DNA from: Acinetobacter sp. SFB
GTDB taxonomy: Bacteria > Pseudomonadota > Gammaproteobacteria > Pseudomonadales > Moraxellaceae
Length of the DNA stretch: 64,000 bases
Direction of reading: 5' to 3'
Assembly: GCF_001647545.1 (NCBI RefSeq)
Contig: NZ_LSZH01000012.1
Location: forward strand, 62,001 to 126,000
Part shown: piece after piece, positions 54,069 through 62,976 of the stretch
Numbering within the stretch: the first letter of the stretch is position 1
Layout: the number at the start of each line of letters is the position of its first letter
The notes under the pieces: model-generated
What the model was told of the DNA's origin: nothing
What the model saw: the letters and a program-made list of their open reading frames with translations, nothing else
Databases searched by the model: none
Program-made: the position numbers and the translations under genes

Positions 54069-55586
54069 TTATTTTTCAATAATCGCTGTTACACCTTGAC
54101 CACCCGCAGCACAGATCGAAACAAGCACACGACCTGAACCTTTCTGGTTAAGCAGTTTTGCTGCAGTGGCAATAATACGACCACCTGTTGCTGCAAATGG
54201 ATGACCTGCCGCTAAAGATGAACCTTTAACATTGAGTTTAGAGCGGTCGATTGAACCAAGTGGTGCATCCAAGCCTAAACGTTCTTTACAGAATTTTGGA
54301 TCTTCCCAAGCTTTCAATGTAGAAAGGACTTGTGATGCAAAAGCTTCGTGAATTTCGTAGTAGTCGAAATCTTGTAAAGTGATACCGGCGCGCTCAAGCA
54401 TACGTGGAACTGCATAAGCCGGTGCCATCAATAAGCCTTCTTTTTTCTCTACAAAATCTACCGCAGCAGTTTCTTGGAAGGTTAAATAAGCAAGAACTTC
54501 GTGTCCATTTGCTTTAGCCCATTCTTCAGAAGCTAAAAGTACACAAGATGCACCGTCAGTGAGTGGAGTAGAGTTACCCGCAGTCATGGTACGTGCATCA
54601 CCTTTACCAAAAGCTGGCTTTAATTTGGCTAATTTTTCTGCAGTTGAATCAGGACGCAAATTATTGTCACGTTCTAAACCTAGAAATGGTGTGATCAGGT
54701 CGTCGAAGAAACCTTCTTCATATGCAGCTGCCATTTTTTGGTGTGAAGATGCAGCAAGTTCGTCTTGCGCTTCACGAGAAATACCCCATTCAAGGGCAGT
54801 GATCGCTTGATGGTCACCCATAGAAAGACCTGTACGGGGTTCACCATTTTTAGGTGCATCCATTAAATCTTTCAGATTGATTTTAGTTAGCGCTTTTAAA
54901 CGATCTTTAGCCGTTTTTGCAATGTTTAATTCAAGTAAAGCTTTACGTAAACCGTCACCGAACGCGATCGGTGCATCAGAGGTAGTATCTACACCGCCTG
55001 CAATACCGACTTCAATTTGGCCCAGGGCAATTTTGTTGGCAACCAAGAACGCAGCTTGTAAGCCGGTACCACATGCTTGCTGAATATCGTAAGCAGGTGT
55101 TTCTGGAGCAAGTTCAGTGTTTAACACACATTCACGAGTCATGTTAAAGTCACGACTGTGTTTTAAAACTGCGCCTGCAACGACTTCCCCTAGGCGTTGA
55201 CCTTGCAAGCTAAAACGCTCAACCAGGCCATTTAATACTGCTGTAAACATGTCTGAGTTGGAGGCAGTAAAATAAGCGCCGTTTGAACGAGCGAAAGGAA
55301 TACGGTTACCACCAATAATAGCAACGCGGCGAACAGTGTTTTGACTCATGGATTTATCCTGTGGAACAGCAGTTTGAGTGGTAGATTCAGATTTTTTTGC
55401 ATTTGAAGCAGTACTTTTATTTCTTGGCGAGGTTGAACGAGTGCGAGTCGTCTTGGTGGCAGTGTTTGCTGACTTAGGGGCAGTGCCAGAGCTTTTAGTG
55501 GTACGCGCGGTACTTTTTGATGTATTTGACACAGTTTCCGTAGCAGAATTTTCAACTGTTGGATTTTCTTGAGTTGACTTGCTCAT
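54069..55586 (-). CDS. Acetyl-CoA C-acetyltransferase (thiolase) with a low-complexity N-terminal extension
   Basis: A 505-residue thiolase. Residues 1-80 are a Ser/Thr/Lys/Ala-rich segment (STARTTKSSGTAPKS, TRTRSTSPRNKST). A normal thiolase follows from Met80 (MSQNTVRRVAIIGGNRIPFA, codon at 55347-55349). Catalytic residues are Cys in DIQQACGTGLQAAF, His in EIHEAFASQ, and the C-terminal CAAGGQGV. FadI/FadA2-like. It is divergent from a FabG4-like gene. A shorter form from Met80 is possible. Confidence 0.88.
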   Translation of the reverse strand: MSKSTQENPTVENSATETVSNTSKSTARTTKSSGTAPKSANTATKTTRTRSTSPRNKSTASNAKKSESTTQTAVPQDKSMSQNTVRRVAIIGGNRIPFARSNGAYFTASNSDMFTAVLNGLVERFSLQGQRLGEVVAGAVLKHSRDFNMTRECVLNTELAPETPAYDIQQACGTGLQAAFLVANKIALGQIEVGIAGGVDTTSDAPIAFGDGLRKALLELNIAKTAKDRLKALTKINLKDLMDAPKNGEPRTGLSMGDHQAITALEWGISREAQDELAASSHQKMAAAYEEGFFDDLITPFLGLERDNNLRPDSTAEKLAKLKPAFGKGDARTMTAGNSTPLTDGASCVLLASEEWAKANGHEVLAYLTFQETAAVDFVEKKEGLLMAPAYAVPRMLERAGITLQDFDYYEIHEAFASQVLSTLKAWEDPKFCKERLGLDAPLGSIDRSKLNVKGSSLAAGHPFAATGGRIIATAAKLLNQKGSGRVLVSICAAGGQGVTAIIEK

Positions 55587-55827
55587 AAGGCTTTTCCAAG
55601 CATTTTACAGTATTCTTGGGGGGTACATTAACACAATCTAAAAACAGCTGAATTGACTGCAATGACATTACACAAAGCATTCAGGTCAAGACATCCATGG
55701 TTTAACTGAAGTATGATTCTAACGAAACTGATGGATGTATTGAAATATAAGACTCTAGACATCATATTGAAGTTAAAAGGATATCTTTAATCCATCAAAA
55801 AATTAATTTGTATGAGAGATAATAAAC

Positions 55828-57219
55828 ATGACTGACCAATATCAAACATTCGCAAAATCTCCTATTGGTAAATTTGTCATCAAAAATTTAGGTTTGCCAT
55901 CCCCGATTTCTTTAGAGCGTTTTGAGTCGGCAACTCCCGTGGTTAAGGGGGCAGTTTTATTTGGTGCTGCGCCATCTTCAACTTTATCCGGTTCAATTGC
56001 GCAAGTTCTCGCAAACATTCATGCCAACAGCTATGCAGGTAACAATACTGACTTACAACAAGCTGCCGCAAAAACAGGTTTAAGCCTGAATGCCTTCAAT
56101 GAAGGCGACAAAGAATCTAAGTTTAAAGCTGTGATCTTTGATGCATCTGGGATTCAAAATTCTGAACAACTCAATGAGCTCTATAACTTCTTTCATCCGA
56201 TTGCACGTCAAATCCAGACCTCTGGTCGTGTAGTGGTTGTCGGCATCACACCTGAAACTGCAAAAACAGTAAAACAAGCCATTGCACAACGTGCACTTGA
56301 AGGTTTTGTAAAATCTGTGGGTAAGGAATTCAAAAAAGGGATTGCTGCTCAACTTGTCTATGTAGATGAAGGTGCTGAAGGGAATTTAGAATCTACAGTT
56401 CGTTTTGCCTTGTCTCCACGTTCTGCTTATGTGTCAGGTCAGGTGATCCGTGTTTCTAAAGCTGAAATGGTAGATGTCGACTGGGCAAAACCATTGGCAG
56501 GTAAAACAGCTGTTGTCACAGGTGCAAGCCGTGGTATCGGTGAAGCAATTGCACATGTCTTGTCACGTGATGGCGCGCATGTGATTTGCTTGGACGTTCC
56601 GCAACAACAGGTAGACCTTGATCGTGTTGCGGCTGAAATTGGTGGTTCGACTTTAGCCATTGATATTACCGCAAGCGATGCAGGGGAAAAAATTAAAGCC
56701 GCGGCTGCAGCCCAAGGCGGTCTGGATATTATCGTGCATAATGCCGGGATTACCCGTGACAAAACTTTGGCAAACATGAAGCCTGAGCTTTGGGATCTTG
56801 TGATTAACATTAACTTGTCTGCAATTGAGCGTGTCAATGATTACCTTCTTGAAAATGACGGCTTCAATACAAATGGTCGTATTGTGTGTGTATCTTCTAT
56901 CTCAGGTATCGCAGGTAATTTAGGTCAAACCAACTATGCAGCATCTAAAGCAGGTGTCATTGGTGTAGTGAAGTTTACCGCGCCAATATTGAAAAATGGC
57001 ATAACCATTAACGCCGTTGCACCTGGATTCATTGAAACGCAAATGACTGCTGCGATTCCATTTGCGATTCGTGAAGCAGGCCGTCGTATGAACTCGATGA
57101 GTCAAGGCGGTTTACCTGTCGATGTTGCCGAAACCATTGCATTATTTGCATCCTCTGCTTCTACAGGTTTAAATGGCAATGTCGTTCGTGTGTGTGGTCA
57201 AAGCTTGTTGGGTGCTTAA
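55828..57219 (+). CDS. 3-oxoacyl-(ACP or CoA) reductase, FabG4-like
   Basis: A 463-residue short-chain dehydrogenase with an extra N-terminal flavodoxin-like domain (about residues 1-215), the architecture of mycobacterial FabG4. The reductase part has TAVVTGASRGIGEAIAHVL (NAD(P)-binding), IVHNAGITRDKTLANM and the catalytic Ser-Tyr-Lys in VCVSSISGIAGNLGQTNYAASKAG. It would reduce long 3-oxoacyl-CoA/ACP. Upstream and divergent is the thiolase. Downstream is the MaoC-like dehydratase. Confidence 0.88.
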   Translation: MTDQYQTFAKSPIGKFVIKNLGLPSPISLERFESATPVVKGAVLFGAAPSSTLSGSIAQVLANIHANSYAGNNTDLQQAAAKTGLSLNAFNEGDKESKFKAVIFDASGIQNSEQLNELYNFFHPIARQIQTSGRVVVVGITPETAKTVKQAIAQRALEGFVKSVGKEFKKGIAAQLVYVDEGAEGNLESTVRFALSPRSAYVSGQVIRVSKAEMVDVDWAKPLAGKTAVVTGASRGIGEAIAHVLSRDGAHVICLDVPQQQVDLDRVAAEIGGSTLAIDITASDAGEKIKAAAAAQGGLDIIVHNAGITRDKTLANMKPELWDLVININLSAIERVNDYLLENDGFNTNGRIVCVSSISGIAGNLGQTNYAASKAGVIGVVKFTAPILKNGITINAVAPGFIETQMTAAIPFAIREAGRRMNSMSQGGLPVDVAETIALFASSASTGLNGNVVRVCGQSLLGA

Positions 57220-57240
57220 TCCTCAAAAGCCTTGAATTCT

Positions 57241-57342
57241 CCCTCTCCTTTAAGGAGAGGGCTAGGGAGAGGTAAGATTATTTGTATTATAAATGGGATG
57301 GAATTCACCCCCTCATCCCAACCTTCTCCCTGAAGGAGAAGG
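57241..57342. repeat. Paired intergenic palindromes (CCCTCTCC type)
   Basis: CCCTCTCCTT-T-AAGGAGAGGG at 57241-57261, followed by CTAGGGAGAGG. Then, about 60 bases later, CCTTCTCC (57322-57329) and GGAGAAGG (57335-57342). Each is preceded by GAATTC a few bases (57236 and 57300) to about 20 bases upstream. It has the look of a dispersed intergenic repeat and could also act as an RNA hairpin between fabG4-like and maoC-like genes. Confidence 0.7.
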
Positions 57343-57383
57343 AGCTTTCAAAATATTGAAATAAAAACTTCCAAAGGTCCAGA

Positions 57384-58238
57384 ATGAATACTCGCCATTT
57401 TAGTCAACTTCCAAAACCTTATTTAGCCTATCCGAAAGTGATTAAAGGCTTGATTTTTAAAAAGCCGAAGGGTGAAAAAGTGCTACCGCAAGTTGAATAT
57501 GTGGTGGATTCATTTAAGGTCGATCAAAAACATCTCAAAGCTTACAACGAAGTCTGTGGCTTTAAAAATAATGGTTATATTCCTGCAATTTATTTAGCGG
57601 TATTGTCTCAAAGCCTGCAAATGCACATGATGACGCAAGAAGCGTTTCCATTTGCAATTTTAGGTTTGGTGCATATTCGTAACCAGATTAAGCAAACCCG
57701 TAAAGTTGGGGTAAATGAACAGCTGACGTTGTCTTGCAAGTTTGGCGAATTACAGCCACATGACAAAGGTGTCCAGTTTGACTTTGTTACCACTGCAAAA
57801 GTAGGTAATGACGTGGTGATGGAAGGGACAACCACTTATCTTGCACGCCAAAAAACCAATGGCAAAGTTGCAGCTAAAGTGGCTGAATCAAAAGCACCTG
57901 CATATGAGATGCAAGCAGAGTGGAATGTATCGGAAAATACCGGTCGCCGTTATGCTTTAACTTCGGGTGATTTCAACCTGATTCATATTCATGCCATTAC
58001 CGCAAAAGCCTTTGGTTTTAAACAAGCCATTGCCCACGGCATGTGGAGCAAAGCCAAAGCACTTGCAAGCTTGACGCTTCCAGACAGCTATGAAGCGGAT
58101 GTATGGTTTAAGTTGCCGATGTACTTACCCTCTAAAGTGGAGTTTTTAACCGCAAATGAAGGTAAGAATATTGAATTCCTGATTCGAAATAGCAAGAATC
58201 AAAAGCCGCATGTCTCGGGTAGTATTAAAGTGCTATAA
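57384..58238 (+). CDS. MaoC-like (R)-specific enoyl-CoA/ACP dehydratase (HtdX-like)
   Basis: A 284-residue double hot-dog protein. The C-terminal hot-dog has the hydratase-2 motif YALTSGDFNLIHIHAITAKA followed by FGFKQAIAHGMWSKAKALA, with the catalytic Asp and His. The N-terminal half lacks that motif, as usual. It would dehydrate (R)-3-hydroxyacyl substrates made by the FabG4-like enzyme upstream. Together with the divergent thiolase this resembles Rv0241c-Rv0242c-Rv0243 of Mycobacterium tuberculosis. Confidence 0.85.
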   Translation: MNTRHFSQLPKPYLAYPKVIKGLIFKKPKGEKVLPQVEYVVDSFKVDQKHLKAYNEVCGFKNNGYIPAIYLAVLSQSLQMHMMTQEAFPFAILGLVHIRNQIKQTRKVGVNEQLTLSCKFGELQPHDKGVQFDFVTTAKVGNDVVMEGTTTYLARQKTNGKVAAKVAESKAPAYEMQAEWNVSENTGRRYALTSGDFNLIHIHAITAKAFGFKQAIAHGMWSKAKALASLTLPDSYEADVWFKLPMYLPSKVEFLTANEGKNIEFLIRNSKNQKPHVSGSIKVL

Positions 58239-58242
58239 AAGC

Positions 58243-58278
58243 AAAGCCTAAGTCATTCATGATTTAGGCTTTTTGTTT
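58243..58278 (+). terminator. Intrinsic terminator after maoC-like gene
   Basis: AAAGCCTAAGTCAT and ATGATTTAGGCTTT form a long stem with one G-T pair, followed by TTGTTTT. Confidence 0.85.
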
Positions 58279-58321
58279 TAAGCTTTAGGTAAATAGCGAG
58301 TGTTAGGGAAAGCACGGTTTA

Positions 58322-59572
58322 ATGAATAAATTAAAACAATATATCTTCGCCAATCGCAATCATTATCAGGGTCATGTCGATGAGCGTTTTCAAGACCTCG
58401 CCAAACAATTTAGCCGTATGCAGGATGCACGTGCTGAACAAGGTGGGGCGGCTTTGGTCGTTTATTTCCAAGGACAGAAAGTCGTGGATATTTACACCGG
58501 TAAAAAATCGGCAACTGAAAACTGGCAATCCGATACGTTGTCCGTGTGCTATTCCACCGGTAAAGGGGTACTTTCGACACTGGCTCATATTTTAGTGAGC
58601 GAAGGTTTCTTAAATTACGACACGCCTGTGGCACAGTATTGGCCTGAATTTGCACAGAATGGTAAAGCGAAAATCACTTTAAGGCATATATTGAGTCACC
58701 AAAGTGGCTTATATGACATTCGTAATCAGATTGAAACGGCCTCTGAAATGGCTGACTGGTATCATATGCTGGACGTGATTGCAAAAGTCAAACCCCGTTT
58801 TGAACTGGGCACTGGTGCAGCTTATCAACCCTTAACTTTTGGCTGGCTGGTAGGTGGTGTGCTTGAAAAGGCGACAGGAAAATCTTTGTCAGATTTAATG
58901 CTGCAGTATCTTGTTCAGCCACTGCAACTAGATGGAGCGTACTTTGGCGTTACTGAATCAGAATTAGCAAGGGTTGCAAGACCGTTGGTGAAATTAAAAA
59001 TAGATCCTAAGCCTTCATTACAAGCAAAACCGAAACAAAAGAAAGCGTCAGCATTTGAAAAGGCAATTGGATGGTCAGGACAAAACCCTCAAGATTTCCA
59101 GGATGCCATGATTCCCAAAGGGATGAAAAAATTTAGTTTCTTTAGTGATGAAGGTTTAAAAGCGGTGATTCCTGCTGCAAATGGAGTTTTCACTGCGAAT
59201 AGTCTGGCAAAAATGTATGCCATGCTTGCCAATGGTGGTGAATGGAACGGTCAGCAATTGATTTGCTCCGGTATCTTTAAAGATTTGAGCACAGTTCAAT
59301 ATACCCAGCGTGACCGTATTATGCCGCTACCGATGCATTGGCGTTTGGGTTATCACCGAGTTTTAACTTTAGGGAAATCATCAAAAGGGTTTGGGCATAT
59401 GGGTTTTAATGGATCCGGTGCGTGGTGTGATCCGGAGCGTAATCTAAGTTTCGCCTATACCCATAATTTTGCTACAGGTTCGCTCACGGGTGATTATCGT
59501 CTGTGGGGTTTAACCCAAGAAACCTTACGTTGTGCTGATGCCGTATTAAATGGGCGGAAGGGCTGGTTTTAA
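58322..59572 (+). CDS. Beta-lactamase-fold serine hydrolase (class VIII esterase-like)
   Basis: A 416-residue serine hydrolase of the class C beta-lactamase/EstB type. The nucleophile S-x-x-K is in VCYSTGKGVLSTLAHILV near residue 78. The Tyr motif is in GAAYQPLTFGWLVG, and a third-motif-like HMGFNGSGAWCDP is near the C-terminus. HILSHQSGLYDIR is typical of the family. It is cytoplasmic, with no signal peptide. Probably an esterase rather than a resistance enzyme. A terminator separates it from the lipid genes upstream. Confidence 0.85.
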   Translation: MNKLKQYIFANRNHYQGHVDERFQDLAKQFSRMQDARAEQGGAALVVYFQGQKVVDIYTGKKSATENWQSDTLSVCYSTGKGVLSTLAHILVSEGFLNYDTPVAQYWPEFAQNGKAKITLRHILSHQSGLYDIRNQIETASEMADWYHMLDVIAKVKPRFELGTGAAYQPLTFGWLVGGVLEKATGKSLSDLMLQYLVQPLQLDGAYFGVTESELARVARPLVKLKIDPKPSLQAKPKQKKASAFEKAIGWSGQNPQDFQDAMIPKGMKKFSFFSDEGLKAVIPAANGVFTANSLAKMYAMLANGGEWNGQQLICSGIFKDLSTVQYTQRDRIMPLPMHWRLGYHRVLTLGKSSKGFGHMGFNGSGAWCDPERNLSFAYTHNFATGSLTGDYRLWGLTQETLRCADAVLNGRKGWF

Positions 59573-59675
59573 AAGATAGCTCATTTTAGAAATGTAAGCG
59601 AATATTCTGAAGGCGTAAATTCGGTAAAAGTGTGATATTTTCCCCACACCAAAATCTCTACATTGGGTTGTCCTG

Positions 59676-60137
59676 ATGAAAAAGCCGCTTCTTATTCCGC
59701 TAATTGCTTCTTCTGTTTTGTTGGGTTGTCAGGATTCTACCCGGTCAAATATTGAAAATAATAAGCAAGTTGATCAGGTTTCCGAGCAAAAAGTTACGCT
59801 TGCGAAATGGGTTGGAGAATATCAGGGCACCACACCATGCATGGGTTGTATTTCTCGTTGTGAGGAATGTCTGGGTATGGCTGTAGATTTAGTGCTCAAT
59901 CAGGACAAGAGCTATACTTTAAAACGTGAAAGTTTAAGTGGAAATGATAAGCGGGAAATCTATGCAGGACATTTCCGGTTTAGTAATCCTGAGCAGAGTA
60001 AACTTGAATTAATACAGGTCAAGACTCGCAATTTAATTTATGTGGATTTAGATCAGCAATTGCTTGAAATCTTGCAAGATCAGACCGGGAATATTTTTAA
60101 TGCTGAAGATGATTTCATTTTAGAAAAGAATGTTTAA
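59676..60137 (+). CDS. NlpE-like lipoprotein with extra cysteines
   Basis: A 153-residue lipoprotein: signal peptide and lipobox LIASSVLLGCQD, then one small barrel domain. The segment WVGEYQGTTPCMGCISRCEECLGMAVDLVL corresponds to the NlpE N-terminal motif G-x-Y-x-G-x-L-P-C-x-x-C-x-G-I, but with an insertion bearing a second CxxC (CISRCEEC). NlpE senses surface contact and lipoprotein trafficking faults through Cpx in E. coli, and has been linked to copper. No Cpx genes are adjacent. Confidence 0.72.
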   Translation: MKKPLLIPLIASSVLLGCQDSTRSNIENNKQVDQVSEQKVTLAKWVGEYQGTTPCMGCISRCEECLGMAVDLVLNQDKSYTLKRESLSGNDKREIYAGHFRFSNPEQSKLELIQVKTRNLIYVDLDQQLLEILQDQTGNIFNAEDDFILEKNV

Positions 60138-60272
60138 TCCATTTTGTTTAAGCGTTTGCAAAATCTAAAAAATAGTTCTACTTATCTCGCATTTGATTGA
60201 ATGCTTTTGCAGATTGTTCATTCACTCTTGACCAAAAAAACAGTATGCTTAGACCTGTAAAAAGGAGCATAC

Positions 60273-62354
60273 ATGTATCAAGTACTTGCGCGTAAATATC
60301 GTCCACGTAATTTTATTGAATTGGTTGGACAAAACCATGTGTCACGAGCACTCACCAGTGCCTTAGAACGTGGTCGTTTACACCATGCGTATTTATTTAC
60401 TGGCACACGTGGCGTAGGTAAAACGACGATTGCGCGTATTTTGGCAAAGTGCTTGAACTGTGAAACGGGTGTAACTTCTACGCCATGTGAAGTATGCGCA
60501 ACCTGTACAGCGGTCAATGAAGGCCGTTTTATCGATTTGATTGAAATTGATGCGGCATCACGTACTAAAGTTGAAGATACACGTGAACTGCTCGATAACG
60601 TTCCATATGCACCAACACAAGGTCGTTTTAAGGTTTACCTCATCGATGAAGTGCATATGCTGTCTACGCACTCATTTAATGCGTTATTGAAAACTTTAGA
60701 AGAACCGCCTGAACACGTCAAATTCCTTTTTGCGACCACCGATCCACAAAAGCTTCCGATTACCGTTATTTCCCGCTGTTTGCAGTTTACTTTGCGTCCA
60801 TTGGCTGTGGATGAAATTACTGAACATTTGACTCATATTTTACAGAAAGAAGAGATTCATGCAGAACAGGATGCAATCTGGCAAATTGCTGAATCTGCAC
60901 AGGGATCACTCCGTGATGCACTGTCTTTAACCGACCAAGCCATTGCCTATGGTCAGGGTGAAATTCAGCATCAAGATGTTAAAGAGATGCTGGGCTTGAT
61001 TGACCGAACCATTATTTATGATCTGGTTCTAGCCATTCATCAAAATCAAAAGCAACGTGTCAGTGAATTGTTGATGCAATTTAGACAGCAAGCTTTAGAT
61101 GTTTCGTTAGTTTTAGATCAGTTAATTTCAACTTTGCATGAACTGGCTTTACTGCAATATTTACCAGATTTAAGCCTGAAATATAGTGCTGAAATTAATA
61201 AGAAAATCATGCAATTATCGCAGCTGATTTCAGCACAAGATTTACAGTTGTATTATCAAGTCGCTTGTAAAGGTCGTTCGGATTTACAACTTGCCGTGAC
61301 CCAAGAACAAGGTTTTGAAATGTGCGTGTTACGCTTACTTGCGTTCCGTCCATTGCAACCGAATGAAGTCTTGGTATCTGCGGCACAGGTTCAGCCACCA
61401 GCAGCACAAATTGCTGTTCAAGCATCTGTACAAAATATGCAGCCACAAGTGGATGAATATCAAGCACAAGCTGAGCCAGTTGCAGAAATTCAATCACAGT
61501 TAAGTTCACAGAATCCAGAACTATCTTCGGATGATTTTCTGGATGAACCCATACTTGAGGTTGCCGCACCGAATTCCCCAGTACATCCAGATCAAATTGT
61601 CTTTGATCCAACCTCAGAAGATGCCTTATTTGATTTAGATGAATCTAATAATGATATCAATGTCATGCCAGATAGCATTGATCAGATAGAAGCGAGCAGT
61701 GATGATTTTCTGTTTGATGAAATCGCACCGTTAAATGATGCTTTCGATACTGAAACTGCAAAGCCTCAAGATAGCATTACAGGGGTGGAACAAGCGGAAG
61801 ATCTATTCTTAAGCCATCAGCAGATGCCGATTGAGTCTGTACACGCTGAAGCTGTACCAGCCAAAGTTATCACTGAGCCAACTCTTGAAGAAACTAAAGT
61901 AGCGGTTAAAACTGTATCCACACAAGATTCAGGCTTAATGCCACAAGATATCTTAAGACTAAGCCCTCAAGAGCTTGAAGGGGATTGGACAGTAGATAAG
62001 TGGGAATACTGGTTTAGAAATAGTGCATTATCACCCGCGGTGCAGGAATTGGCACAACAGGGGGTAATGACGGGTCAAGTTGATGGCGAATCGTTATTTC
62101 ATATTCCACCGCAATATGAACAGTTGTTAAATCAGTTACAACACAGCTTAGAACAAGCCTTAAAAACTGAATGGCCGAATACCCATTTTCAGGTCAAATA
62201 TGCTGAAGTTGAAACAACTACACCATATAAAATGCAGAATGAACGTAAACAGAGAGCCTATGCACGTGCCTCAGAGCTCCTTCATGCAGAAGCCGCGGTG
62301 AAGGATATTCTGCAAAATTTCGATGGTGAAATACAGAATATCCAGCTTAAATAA
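60273..62354 (+). CDS. dnaX: DNA polymerase III subunits tau/gamma
   Basis: The clamp-loader ATPase DnaX, 693 residues. The N-terminal AAA+ module has Walker A GTRGVGKTTIARIL, a zinc knuckle (CLNCETGVTSTPCEVCATC), Walker B VYLIDEVHML and sensor 1 LFATTDPQKLPITVISRC. A long acidic, low-complexity linker (about residues 380-560) precedes the C-terminal polymerase/helicase-binding domain of tau. I looked for the A-AAA-AAG slippery site that makes gamma in E. coli and did not see it. Confidence 0.95.
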   Translation: MYQVLARKYRPRNFIELVGQNHVSRALTSALERGRLHHAYLFTGTRGVGKTTIARILAKCLNCETGVTSTPCEVCATCTAVNEGRFIDLIEIDAASRTKVEDTRELLDNVPYAPTQGRFKVYLIDEVHMLSTHSFNALLKTLEEPPEHVKFLFATTDPQKLPITVISRCLQFTLRPLAVDEITEHLTHILQKEEIHAEQDAIWQIAESAQGSLRDALSLTDQAIAYGQGEIQHQDVKEMLGLIDRTIIYDLVLAIHQNQKQRVSELLMQFRQQALDVSLVLDQLISTLHELALLQYLPDLSLKYSAEINKKIMQLSQLISAQDLQLYYQVACKGRSDLQLAVTQEQGFEMCVLRLLAFRPLQPNEVLVSAAQVQPPAAQIAVQASVQNMQPQVDEYQAQAEPVAEIQSQLSSQNPELSSDDFLDEPILEVAAPNSPVHPDQIVFDPTSEDALFDLDESNNDINVMPDSIDQIEASSDDFLFDEIAPLNDAFDTETAKPQDSITGVEQAEDLFLSHQQMPIESVHAEAVPAKVITEPTLEETKVAVKTVSTQDSGLMPQDILRLSPQELEGDWTVDKWEYWFRNSALSPAVQELAQQGVMTGQVDGESLFHIPPQYEQLLNQLQHSLEQALKTEWPNTHFQVKYAEVETTTPYKMQNERKQRAYARASELLHAEAAVKDILQNFDGEIQNIQLK

Positions 62355-62356
62355 GT

Positions 62357-62794
62357 TTATTTATTGATACAGTATTGCGATAAAGCATCCCGCATTTCAC
62401 TTGGAATCGGGGTGCTTTTTCGTGTCTGGCGATCTACAAAGACATGCACGAAATGACCTTGAGCAGAGGCGAAATCCTCACATGCTTTAAAAATCGCTAA
62501 ATCATATTGCAAGGATGAATTGCCAAGTTTGGAAATCACCACACCCACCTCAATAATTTCAGGATAAGAAAGTTCCTGAAAAAAACTGCAGGCTGAATCG
62601 ACGACCAGTCCAATGATGGGGGAAGATCGAATATCGAAGTCTGCCTTTTCAATCAGCAAGGCATTGGCTGCGGTATCAAAATAACTGTAATACATGACAT
62701 TATTGACGTGACCATAGATATCATTATCTGACCATCGTGTTTGAATAGGTAAGAAGTATGAGAAATCAGCACGTTGTTTGGGTATTTGCTTCAT
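62357..62794 (-). CDS. Acyl-CoA thioesterase (4HBT hot-dog family)
   Basis: A 145-residue hot-dog thioesterase. The N-terminal motif TRWSDNDIYGHVNNVMYYSYFDTA holds the catalytic Asp and the HVNN signature of YbgC/4-hydroxybenzoyl-CoA thioesterases. The length is usual. It converges on dnaX with a two-base gap, and no terminator fits between them. The acyl-CoA specificity is unknown. Confidence 0.88.
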   Translation of the reverse strand: MKQIPKQRADFSYFLPIQTRWSDNDIYGHVNNVMYYSYFDTAANALLIEKADFDIRSSPIIGLVVDSACSFFQELSYPEIIEVGVVISKLGNSSLQYDLAIFKACEDFASAQGHFVHVFVDRQTRKSTPIPSEMRDALSQYCINK

Positions 62795-62867
62795 TGTAAT
62801 TTTATTTTCTATAGGTCATTTAGATTCAGTTGTACTGTTAAAAATAAATGAGTGCAAGCCGGTAAAA

Positions 62868-62901
62868 GCAAGGTCATTTACACAGAATTAAATGACCTTG
62901 C
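62868..62901 (-). terminator. Inverted repeat, probable terminator of the alcohol dehydrogenase gene
   Basis: GCAAGGTCATTTA (62868-62880) and TAAATGACCTTGC (62889-62901), perfect 13-base arms with an 8-base loop. On the minus strand TTTTACC follows. It lies about 75 bases past the dehydrogenase stop. Confidence 0.65.
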
Positions 62902-62976
62902 GATATTGTTTTTTATTGATACACTTTTTTCGGACCAATAAAAAGTTAATTAAATATAATATTAAGATCAATAGAA

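Noticed and set aside
58322..59572. Acquired beta-lactamase resistance gene
   Set aside because: No signal peptide and esterase-like spacing. Class VIII esterase relatives are far more likely.
60273..62354. Programmed frameshift producing gamma from dnaX
   Set aside because: No A-AAA-AAG-type slippery heptamer followed by a stem-loop was seen near the expected position.
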